Assembly (NCBI GenBank): GCA_946623785.1
Contig: CAMORM010000005.1
Coordinates: 1-43,187, forward strand
DNA: 43,187 nucleotides
DNA from: an uncultured Verrucomicrobiota bacterium
GTDB taxonomy: Bacteria; Verrucomicrobiota; Kiritimatiellia; RFP12; UBA1067
Direction of reading: 5' to 3'
In this document: in pieces, positions 14,927-21,714 of the stretch
Position numbering within the stretch: position 1 is the first letter of the stretch
Layout: every line of letters starts with the position of its first letter
Position numbers and translations under genes: made by a program
The notes under the pieces: model-generated
The model's input: the letters and a program-made list of their open reading frames with translations, nothing else
Databases searched by the model: none
Told to the model about the DNA's origin: nothing

Positions 14927-15295
14927 ATGAAACTAAAGAAGAAGGGTTTTACCCTCGTCGAAATCATGATCGTGGTCGCCATCATCGCCATTTTGGCAGC
15001 TGTTGCGATCCCGAACTTCGTCCGCTATCGTAAGACGTCTCAGATGAACGCCTGCATCAGCAACCTGAAGCAGCTCGTTACCGCTTCCGAGCAGTGGAAG
15101 ATGAACAACGCCGGAATTCCTGACATGGCTGACCTTGTCGGAGCAGACAAGTACATCAAGGTCACCCCGACCTGCCCTGCCAAGGGCACGTATACGAAGC
15201 CGGCGACTGATACCGACGACTGGACCTGCTCGGTGACTACTGAGGCGGAGTACGCGCACATCCTGACCAAGACGACGACGTCGACTGGTGACTAA
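14927..15295 (+). CDS. Type IV pilin / type II secretion pseudopilin-like protein
   Basis: A 122-residue protein with a class III signal: positively charged leader MKLKKKG, cleavage before Phe in G-FTLVEI, the conserved Glu at mature position 5, and the hydrophobic helix IMIVVAIIAILAAVAIPNFVRYR. The C-terminal half has two cysteines (TPTCPAKGTY and DWTCSV) that could form the D-loop disulfide, as in pilins of Verrucomicrobia and Planctomycetes. It is assembled by a prepilin peptidase and pilus or T2S machinery not present here. A strong promoter and a long A-rich AAGGAGC leader suggest high expression. The next gene starts 28 bases downstream. Confidence 0.9.
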   Translation: MKLKKKGFTLVEIMIVVAIIAILAAVAIPNFVRYRKTSQMNACISNLKQLVTASEQWKMNNAGIPDMADLVGADKYIKVTPTCPAKGTYTKPATDTDDWTCSVTTEAEYAHILTKTTTSTGD

Positions 15296-15323
15296 TTCGT
15301 GCGTGGCGGAAGATTGGCTGAAC

Positions 15324-17390
15324 ATGTTGAGGCTAGTCACAAGGGGAGGGCGGCAGTTTGCCGCCCTCCTTGTTTCTCTGGCGGTGATCCAGATAGCCGG
15401 TTACTGGTTTGCCGGCGCTATGGTGAACGGCTCTGGCCCGCTTGCGATACCGCAGCCTGATTCGCTTTTGTATCTTCAGGCGGCGCGGCGGATTGCGGAA
15501 GGACATCCCTTTTCCTTCACTATCGACGCCGCCCCCTGTACGGGGACTACGTCCGTCCTTCATCCGTTTGTACTGGCCGTGTTTTACTTCCTTGGCGCAA
15601 AGGGCGGCGCCTTGGTTGCGGCGGGGTTTGCCCTCAATGCGATTTTCTACCTCATTTTCGTTGGCGGCTGGGGATATGCGGTCTGGCGGCGAATAGAAGA
15701 CCCTGTTGCAAGGCTGCTCGCGGGCGTCGGGCTTGTGTTGTTTGGGCAGACTGCATATTCTGCGTTTGCGCAGAGCGACATCGGCATGTGGCTTGCCGTC
15801 TCCGCGCTCTTGGCTGCTGGGCTTGCCTCTGGGAAGCGGCCGCTGTTTGCCGCCATGCTGATTCTCGGTCCCTGGGTGCGTCCGGAGGGCATGGTCTGCG
15901 TGATTGCCTTTGCGATGGTCCTGGCGGCGCATTTTGCCTGGAACCGCATTGTCCCCGCCGGCGGTGAAGAGGGTAAGGCCGACGGCGGATTTGGCGGCCG
16001 CGCGGACTGGTGCATCGCCATGGCGGCCATTGCTTCCATGGCCGGCGTTTTCCTGCTCAACTGGCTGCTTACTGGCCATGCGCAGTTTGCAAGCGTGGCG
16101 AACAAGGGGTATTTCACGCATCATTCGTTTCCAACTGCATTCCACATTGCCGCCAGCGACTTCATCAACATGGTTCGCTCCCTTGCGTTTGGCGTTTCGC
16201 TTACGTCGCCTAGGCAGTTCTACTTCATACCTGTCATAGGGTGTGCTTTCCTGTGGCTCGGCGTGTTTGCGCATTCCTGGCGCCGTGAGACTTTCTGGCG
16301 TGAGTCGATATACCTCCTTGCAGTCGCAGGCGGCGTTTGGACCGTTGCGTCCAGCGGGTGGCAGAATACGAATGTCGACAGGTACATCGCATGGGTGATG
16401 CCGCCTATAGTCGTGTTCTCGGCCGAGGGGGCGGCTTTCCTTTTCGGCAAGCTCCGCGACAGGCCGGTGGCCGTCATTGTGCCGATCGCGCAGATTGCGT
16501 TTGCTGGATGCGTGTCGGTGTGGTTCTGGGCGCTTTTCCACTCCTCGTCCTTCGAGACCGACCTCATCATGAAGTTTGGGCGCGAGTTCGAGCGGCGGCT
16601 GCCGGATGGGGCGTCGGTCGGGCTTACCGGCTACAGCGGGCTCGCGTATACGCTGGTTAACCACAAGGTGGTGTCGGTCAATGGAATATATTCGCCGGAG
16701 CTTTTCTCGAAGAGGCGGATGGGCGCCATGGAGACGCTGAAGAACAAACCCTCCACGCGGTTCGACTACTGGCTTTTCGCGGGCGACGACAAGTTCCCGC
16801 AGGACTTCGTGGAAATGCAGGGGCCGGAGTTCATGAACGGGCCCGAAGGAATCTCGGTGCGCGCGGCGGACTGGTCTGCATTCGACCATGCTGCGGCAGT
16901 GCCCGATGCAGTCGGGAAAAAGCTGGTATGGCGCGTCGACGTTGGGTATGAGCCGGAAGAGGACCGTTCCGGGTATGAAGTGGAGACGCGGTATGGCATG
17001 CTCGACCCGGAGCTCGTCGAGCGGGTCTACGACCTTGGCGGGAAAAAGGCGTTCGACTGCGGACGCGTCATATACGGCGGCGACTCCATGTACGTCCCGC
17101 TCCTGCCGGGGAGGGACTGCAGGGTTGTGCTGCGGACGACAAGGGAGGAGACCGCGTTCATGCCCAACCGCCTTGGCTCGCATGTCGCGCGCAAGTTCGA
17201 GTTTGTCTCTCCGCTCAAGCTGAATGTCGCGATTGACGGTGAAGTGAAGCTGACCGCTTCCGTGGAAGTCGCCGAGAAGGGCTTTTCCGACGTTGCCATA
17301 GACATCCCCGGATCGGCCATAACCAATTCGCCGTGCAAAGTGTCGTTTCTCGGAGACCATGCTGCGTTCGCATACTGGTTCTTCCAGTGA
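15324..17390 (+). CDS. Polytopic membrane protein, GT-C glycosyltransferase-like
   Basis: A 688-residue protein whose first ~420 residues form about ten membrane helices, followed by a soluble C-terminal region. The first periplasmic loop has PQPDSLLYLQAARRIAEGHPF (shown here in part: Asp46 in PDSLLY) and then CTGTTSVLHPFVLA. A loop Asp followed by G-T-T-x-x-x-H-P is the layout of GT-C enzymes using lipid-linked sugars (PMT/ArnT-like), so a glycosyltransferase role is inferred, not shown. ATG 15324 is preferred because it starts just before the first membrane helix with GGAAG upstream; a GTG at 15288 overlaps the pilin. Its place directly after the pilin hints at pilin or surface glycosylation. 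Confidence 0.5.
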   Translation: MLRLVTRGGRQFAALLVSLAVIQIAGYWFAGAMVNGSGPLAIPQPDSLLYLQAARRIAEGHPFSFTIDAAPCTGTTSVLHPFVLAVFYFLGAKGGALVAAGFALNAIFYLIFVGGWGYAVWRRIEDPVARLLAGVGLVLFGQTAYSAFAQSDIGMWLAVSALLAAGLASGKRPLFAAMLILGPWVRPEGMVCVIAFAMVLAAHFAWNRIVPAGGEEGKADGGFGGRADWCIAMAAIASMAGVFLLNWLLTGHAQFASVANKGYFTHHSFPTAFHIAASDFINMVRSLAFGVSLTSPRQFYFIPVIGCAFLWLGVFAHSWRRETFWRESIYLLAVAGGVWTVASSGWQNTNVDRYIAWVMPPIVVFSAEGAAFLFGKLRDRPVAVIVPIAQIAFAGCVSVWFWALFHSSSFETDLIMKFGREFERRLPDGASVGLTGYSGLAYTLVNHKVVSVNGIYSPELFSKRRMGAMETLKNKPSTRFDYWLFAGDDKFPQDFVEMQGPEFMNGPEGISVRAADWSAFDHAAAVPDAVGKKLVWRVDVGYEPEEDRSGYEVETRYGMLDPELVERVYDLGGKKAFDCGRVIYGGDSMYVPLLPGRDCRVVLRTTREETAFMPNRLGSHVARKFEFVSPLKLNVAIDGEVKLTASVEVAEKGFSDVAIDIPGSAITNSPCKVSFLGDHAAFAYWFFQ

Positions 17391-17460
17391 CGGTGCCCCT
17401 GAGCCGCGGACCTTTGGCGAAGGCGTTCAAAATTGCCAGATTTTCGCATTGAAACGGCGT

Positions 17461-17477
17461 GGCGGTTTTGGTATCAT
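17461..17477 (+). promoter_or_regulatory. Promoter of the small basic protein gene
   Basis: GGCGG, TTTT, GG and TATCAT at 17472..17477, giving the extended -10 TGG-TATCAT. The leader of about 31 bases ends in GGAAAGGATAG before the ATG. Confidence 0.72.
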
Positions 17478-17514
17478 ACGCGCCAACCATTTCAGCAGGA
17501 AAGGATAGAACATC

Positions 17515-17670
17515 ATGAGTCAGCATCGTAGTCTCCGCGGTTCGGGGAAGATAACAGTCAAGCGCAACGTCCTCAAGCGCTTCGAGCGCGTAAGCCTTAT
17601 GCAGAAGCGCGGCGAGTGGAAGGAAGACAGCCGCGGGCTGGGCCTCAAGAAGACGAAGCCGGAGGCGTAA
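17515..17670 (+). CDS. Small basic protein, Verrucomicrobia/Chlamydiae type
   Basis: A 51-residue Lys/Arg-rich protein beginning MSQHRSLRGSG and containing RNVLKRFERV, KRGEWKEDSR and a final GLGLKKTKPEA. This pattern (MS-x-H-x-SL, N/S-VLKR-x-ER, W-KE, GLPK-like end) matches, from memory, the small basic protein family shared by Chlamydiae and Verrucomicrobia (TIGR04137), whose members are presumed ribosome- or RNA-associated. It has its own strong promoter and a good ribosome site (AAAGGA), as expected for an abundant protein. It is the best single phylogenetic marker in the window. It is convergent with the glycosyltransferase gene. Confidence 0.85.
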   Translation: MSQHRSLRGSGKITVKRNVLKRFERVSLMQKRGEWKEDSRGLGLKKTKPEA

Positions 17671-17676
17671 CAGCCA

Positions 17677-17691
17677 GGGGCGATCAGCCCC
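17677..17691. terminator. Short GC hairpin between convergent genes
   Basis: GGGGC and GCCCC form a 5-bp stem with a 5-base loop, over the stop codon of the minus-strand glycosyltransferase gene and 6 bases after the stop of the small basic protein. No T-run follows on either strand, so termination is uncertain. Confidence 0.3.
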
Positions 17692-18547
17692 ATGTGAAAA
17701 AGCTCTTCTCGAACAGTTTTCTGTAGAGGTTGAGCAGTTTGGCCGCCACAAGCGGCCATTCGTATTTTCTGGCCAGATCCAGCCCGGCCGCGATCGCGCC
17801 TTCGCGCCACCGCACCGAGATCTGCGCCGAGTTCAGCGCGCGCGCCCATTCGATTGCGTCGCGCGGATGCACGAGCTTCGCGGCGGAGCCGAACAGCTTC
17901 CGCGACACGTTCGTAGCCGCGGCTACGACAGGCACTCCGCACGCCATGGCCTCCACGATTCCCTGGCGCGCCGCAGACCCAAGCCCCGGGTCCAGGTAGA
18001 GCGCCGCCGAGGCGAACAGCGCGGGGCGCTCCTCCTCCGAGACGTCGTCGATCGCGAAAAGGCAGTCGTCCATCTTCCGCCTCTCCACCTCGCGCCTGAC
18101 AGCGCTCTTCGCCTGGAGCCCCGGAATCACCAGCGGGAGAGTGGCCGTCGAGTCCATTCTGCGCATTGCCGAGACGACCGTCATCAGGTTGCGTACCGGT
18201 ATGTCCGGGCCGCACATCAGCAGGTAGTGCTCGGGCAGGTGGTGGCGCCGCCTGAAGTCGGCCTTCGCCTCCGGCTCAAGCGGACGGTACAGAGCAGTGT
18301 CTACGCCCGGCAAGACGAACGTCCGCGGACGATGCAGGCCAAGCCGCTTGATGACGCCGTTCCTGTGTACGATGTCGGGATGGTATGCAAGGCGCTTCTT
18401 GAACCTCGTGAACCAGCTCGAGTCGGGCGGAAGCGTCTTTATGCTCTCGCCTTTCGCCAAAAGGCCGCGCATCTCCTGCACGAGCGTGCCAAACGCAAAA
18501 AGCTCGTGCGGCTGAAGGTCGTCGCCGTATTCGAAGAGGACCTTCAT
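17684..18547 (-). CDS. Family 4-like glycosyltransferase, short N-terminal domain
   Basis: A 287-residue GT-B glycosyltransferase. The C-terminal nucleotide-sugar domain is clear: YLLMCGPDIPVRNLMTVVSAMRR, then PALFASAALYLDPGLGSAARQGIVEAMACGVPVVAA, the hallmark E-x7-E-like segment of GT1/GT4 families. The N-terminal acceptor domain is only about 95 residues (VDTALYRPL ends it) against about 170 in typical GT4 members, so the N-terminal half is reduced. Donor and acceptor are unknown; a role in surface polysaccharide is likely. Its ATG overlaps the holA stop by four bases (ATGA), so translation is coupled and both use the holA promoter. Confidence 0.75.
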   Translation of the reverse strand: MKVLFEYGDDLQPHELFAFGTLVQEMRGLLAKGESIKTLPPDSSWFTRFKKRLAYHPDIVHRNGVIKRLGLHRPRTFVLPGVDTALYRPLEPEAKADFRRRHHLPEHYLLMCGPDIPVRNLMTVVSAMRRMDSTATLPLVIPGLQAKSAVRREVERRKMDDCLFAIDDVSEEERPALFASAALYLDPGLGSAARQGIVEAMACGVPVVAAATNVSRKLFGSAAKLVHPRDAIEWARALNSAQISVRWREGAIAAGLDLARKYEWPLVAAKLLNLYRKLFEKSFFTWG

Positions 18548-19605
18548 CGCACGGCTCTCCTAGGCTTCGCCAGTGCGCGCACAAGCTCCTTCTCGAAGAG
18601 CGAGCGCCAGCTGGCGTCGCCCGAAGAAACGACCCGTTCGCGCACCGCGAGGAAACGGTATCTCGCGGCGCGGAGTTCCGCCGGCGAGTAGTTGCGCGCC
18701 GCTGCGTACGCCTTGCGCAGCGCGAAGGGCGCCATTGCCACTCCCGCAGCCGCGAGGGTCTCCTGCTTCTGCACGCCGCGCGCCTGCGCGTCCTTCACCA
18801 CGGCGAGCTGGCGGAAGTACCTCTCCACCGCGTTGGTGAGGCGGATTCCGTTTCCCGTGTCGTCTTCGTAGCGCGACAGCACGGCGATCGCCTTCGCCAC
18901 GTCGCGCGAGCCGATGGCGTCCGTAAGGTCCCACGGCTCGGGTTCCTCGCCGCCTGGCGACGCAACCGCGTCCACCGCTTCGCGCGTGATCTTCCTCTCG
19001 CCGGGGTTCAGGTACGCCTTGAGCTTCTCGAGCTCGGAGAAAAGGGCCCGCGACTCCACGCCGGACTTCGCCACGAGCGCGTTCGCCGTGTCGGCGTCTA
19101 TCTCCACGCCGACCTCCCCGGCGAACTCCAGCACGTTCGCCGCGGCCGCCGCGGCCCTGTCCTTAGCGTACTTGGGCGCGGCGAACTCGACGATCTCCGC
19201 CACGGGCCTGAGCGTCTTCACGAACGACGACGATGCGGCGCCCTGGATGGTGACCACGAGGTGCTGGTTTTCGGGGAACGAGTCGGACGCGGCGCTTTTC
19301 GCGAACGACTCCAGGCGTTTCTTTACGGCCTCCGCCGGGCCGCGCTTTCCTGGCACTGGCAGGAACGAGACTCCCTGCCACCATGTGACCTTGAAGGGTT
19401 CCAGGAAGGGCGGGGTCTGGACGGACGCCTCGCACTCCGCGACCGACCTTGTCTGCGTCTCCTCGTTGCTGCAGTCGCCGTCTATCTTCTCGACTAGCGC
19501 GTCGCCGCGCAAGTCCGCCGGGACTACCCTCTCGATGATCGCGCGAGCCGCGCGGTCGGTCATGAATTCGTCCGGTCCCGTGATGATGTGTATGTTCTGT
19601 GCCAC
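18544..19605 (-). CDS. holA: DNA polymerase III subunit delta
   Basis: A 353-residue HolA, the clamp-loader subunit that opens the beta clamp. It follows the family plan: an N-terminal AAA-like domain starting IITGPDEFMTDRAARAIIERV, a middle segment with DLTDAIGSRDVAKAIAVLSRYED (the DLxDAIGxRD-type family signature), and a helical collar domain with LTNAVERYFRQLAVVKDA. No Walker A is expected in delta. The start is GTG, and its first base lies only six bases after a TAAAAT -10, so the transcript appears leaderless. It heads a two-gene minus-strand operon with the glycosyltransferase and is divergent from the HTH-EIIA gene. Confidence 0.85.
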   Translation of the reverse strand: MAQNIHIITGPDEFMTDRAARAIIERVVPADLRGDALVEKIDGDCSNEETQTRSVAECEASVQTPPFLEPFKVTWWQGVSFLPVPGKRGPAEAVKKRLESFAKSAASDSFPENQHLVVTIQGAASSSFVKTLRPVAEIVEFAAPKYAKDRAAAAAANVLEFAGEVGVEIDADTANALVAKSGVESRALFSELEKLKAYLNPGERKITREAVDAVASPGGEEPEPWDLTDAIGSRDVAKAIAVLSRYEDDTGNGIRLTNAVERYFRQLAVVKDAQARGVQKQETLAAAGVAMAPFALRKAYAAARNYSPAELRAARYRFLAVRERVVSSGDASWRSLFEKELVRALAKPRRAVR

Positions 19606-19611
19606 GCGAGT

Positions 19612-19632
19612 ATTTTACCAAAAAACCGCCCG
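19612..19632 (-). promoter_or_regulatory. Leaderless promoter of holA
   Basis: On the minus strand GGGCGG, six T, GG and TAAAAT (plus-strand 19612..19617), followed by six bases and the GTG start codon. The expected start of transcription falls on or next to the start codon. Confidence 0.72.
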
Positions 19633-19637
19633 CGCGT

Positions 19638-19657
19638 GCGCCGATTTTTGGTAGAAT
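19638..19657 (+). promoter_or_regulatory. Leaderless promoter of the HTH-EIIA gene
   Basis: GCGCCGA, five T, GG and TAGAAT at 19652..19657, then seven bases to the ATG. It mirrors the holA promoter back to back, the two -10 elements being 34 bases apart. Confidence 0.72.
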
Positions 19658-19664
19658 ACGCGCC

Positions 19665-20384
19665 ATGAGCTATGAGACACTCAGCCTGAAGGCCGCCGCC
19701 GCCCATCTGCACATGGACGAGCGCGAGCTTCTGCACGCCGCCCAGCGCGGCGAGGTCGCAGCGGAGAAGCGCGGCGACGAGTGGGTTTTCGAGCATCGCC
19801 TGCTCGACGAATGGGCGCAGCGGCGCGTGCTTGGGCTGGCAAGGAAGCCGCTTGTCAGCGTACATGCGGAGGAGACGCGCGAGGCGCGCGGGGCCGACGG
19901 CTCGGACATGGTCGTGTCCAATCTACTGGCGAACGGGACGATAGTCGTTGACCTGCCGTCGAAGACGAAGGGCGGAGTCCTGCGGGACATCGCGGACATC
20001 GCCGACAAGACGGGATACGTGTACGATCCCGACGAGTACTACCGCGAGCTCGTGGCCCGCGAAGAGGCCGCGCCGACCGCGCTCCGCGGCGGCTTCGCGT
20101 TCCCGCACGCGCGCTTCCACGACCCCTACCACGCATCCGACTCGTTCATGATCTTCGTGAGGACTCGTCAGCCCGTGTTCTTCGGGGCGCCGGACGACGA
20201 GCCGACGGACCTTTTCTTCCTGGTGTGCTGCACCACGCACGAACGCCACCTCCACGCGCTCACGCGCCTCGCGATGATGGCGCTGCACACGGACCTGCCG
20301 GAGAAGCTCCGCGCCGCAGCATCGGAGGAGGAAGTGCGCGATGCGATATTCGCGGCGGAGAAGGAAGTGGAGAAGTCGGTATGA
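19665..20384 (+). CDS. PTS EIIA (fructose/nitrogen type) fused to an N-terminal helix-turn-helix
   Basis: A 239-residue fusion. Residues 1-58 resemble an excisionase/MerR-type helix-turn-helix (LSLKAAAAHLHMDERELLHAA, then EVAAEKRGDEWVFEHRLLDEW). Residues about 83-239 form an EIIA domain of the fructose/mannitol type, with phosphorylatable His148 in FAFPHARF, FMIFVRTRQPVFFGA and LFFLVCCTTHERHLHALTRLA. EIIA domains carry phosphate from HPr, so the protein may be a phosphorylation-responsive DNA-binding regulator. No EIIB, EIIC, HPr or EI gene is nearby. ATG 19665 lies seven bases after the -10, so the mRNA looks leaderless. It overlaps rimO by four bases (ATGA). Confidence 0.8.
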   Translation: MSYETLSLKAAAAHLHMDERELLHAAQRGEVAAEKRGDEWVFEHRLLDEWAQRRVLGLARKPLVSVHAEETREARGADGSDMVVSNLLANGTIVVDLPSKTKGGVLRDIADIADKTGYVYDPDEYYRELVAREEAAPTALRGGFAFPHARFHDPYHASDSFMIFVRTRQPVFFGAPDDEPTDLFFLVCCTTHERHLHALTRLAMMALHTDLPEKLRAAASEEEVRDAIFAAEKEVEKSV

Positions 20385-21712
20385 CGGTCGGTCTCGTAAG
20401 CCTCGGCTGCGCGAAGAACGCAGTGGACCTCCAGGTGATGGCCGGGCACCTCGTGAAGGCCGGGCACTCGCTTGCGCCCGACCCGGACTGCGCCGACGCC
20501 GTTCTCGTCAACACTTGCGCTTTCATCGGCCCCGCGCGCGAGGAGGCCGCCTCGGAGATCCTGCGCGCGTGCGAGCTCAAGCGGGCCGGCGCGGTGAAGG
20601 TCGTGGCCGTTTCCGGGTGTTTCCCGCAGCGCTACCCGGACAAGTGCGCGGAGCTTTTCCCCGATGTCGACGTCTTTCTCGGCATCGACACGATAGACCG
20701 CATAGTCGCCGCTCTCGAAAAGGCGATGGAGGGGAGGCGCGCGCGCTTCTCGTGCCGCCCCGACCCGCACCGCGTGTTCGACCCGCCCGTGCCGGGGCTG
20801 CGGCTCACCGGCAAGGCGTTCGCCTACCTGAAGATCGCGGAGGGCTGCGCGCACAAGTGCGCGTACTGCGCCATACCGGGGATCCGCGGCAAGTACCGCT
20901 CGCGCTCGCCGAAGGCGCTGCTCGCAGAGGCGGAGTCGCTGCTTGCGAGCGGCGTGAGGGAGCTCAACGTAATCGCGCAGGACCCGATGCTCTACGGCGT
21001 GGACTTCCCGAGGCGAGGAGGAAAGCGGAAGGACCTCGTGTGGCTCCTGAGGCAGCTCGACTCGCTTGAAGGGGACTTCTGGGTGCGCGTCCTGTATTCG
21101 TACCCGAGCGAGATCACCGACGAGTTCCTCGACTGGATGCGCACTTCGCCGCATGCCGTAAGATACGTGGACGTTCCGGTTCAGCACACCGACCCGGCGG
21201 TCCTAAAGGCGATGGCGCGCGGAAGCGCCGTGAAGGCGACCCTCGAGGCTTCGGAGCGGATACGCGCAGCGGTGCCGGGCGTTACGCTCCGAACAACGGT
21301 GATGACGGGCTTCCCGGGCGAGACGGAAAGGCGCTTCGAGCGGCTGCTCGCCGACCTGAGGCGCATGCGCTTCGACCACCTCGGCGCGTTCGCGTTCTCG
21401 CCGGAGGAGGGCACTCCCGCGGCGAAGATGCGAGGACGCCCCTCGGCGGAGGTCGCCGCAGAGCGCGAGCGCAGGGTGATGCGCGCGCAGCGCGCCATCT
21501 GGAACTCCAAGGCGAAGTCGATGGTTGGCAGGACGTTCCGCGCGCTCGTTGTGGCCCCCGGGGTGGCGCGCATGGAGTCGCAGGCGCCGGACGTCGACGG
21601 AGTGACGCGCTTCACGGTTCCGCGCGGACGCGCCGCTCCCGCGCCGGGCGAGTTCACGACGCTGCGGATCGTCCGGCCCGACGGCTACGACTTCGAGGGG
21701 ACGGTGGCCTGA
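20381..21712 (+). CDS. rimO: Ribosomal protein S12 methylthiotransferase
   Basis: A 443-residue radical-SAM methylthiotransferase that modifies an Asp of ribosomal protein S12. The N-terminal UPF0004 domain has Cys10 in SLGCAKN, Cys46 in NTCAFI and Cys80 in VSGCFPQ for the auxiliary cluster; the radical-SAM triad is Cys156, Cys160 and Cys163. HTDPAVLKAMARGS and TTVMTGFPGET follow, and the last ~65 residues fit a TRAM domain. SLGCAKN in place of SLGCPKN and RimO-like spacing favour RimO over MiaB. It overlaps the upstream gene by four bases and is two bases from the antiporter gene, so the run is one operon. Confidence 0.9.
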   Translation: MTVGLVSLGCAKNAVDLQVMAGHLVKAGHSLAPDPDCADAVLVNTCAFIGPAREEAASEILRACELKRAGAVKVVAVSGCFPQRYPDKCAELFPDVDVFLGIDTIDRIVAALEKAMEGRRARFSCRPDPHRVFDPPVPGLRLTGKAFAYLKIAEGCAHKCAYCAIPGIRGKYRSRSPKALLAEAESLLASGVRELNVIAQDPMLYGVDFPRRGGKRKDLVWLLRQLDSLEGDFWVRVLYSYPSEITDEFLDWMRTSPHAVRYVDVPVQHTDPAVLKAMARGSAVKATLEASERIRAAVPGVTLRTTVMTGFPGETERRFERLLADLRRMRFDHLGAFAFSPEEGTPAAKMRGRPSAEVAAERERRVMRAQRAIWNSKAKSMVGRTFRALVVAPGVARMESQAPDVDGVTRFTVPRGRAAPAPGEFTTLRIVRPDGYDFEGTVA

Positions 21713-21714
21713 CG

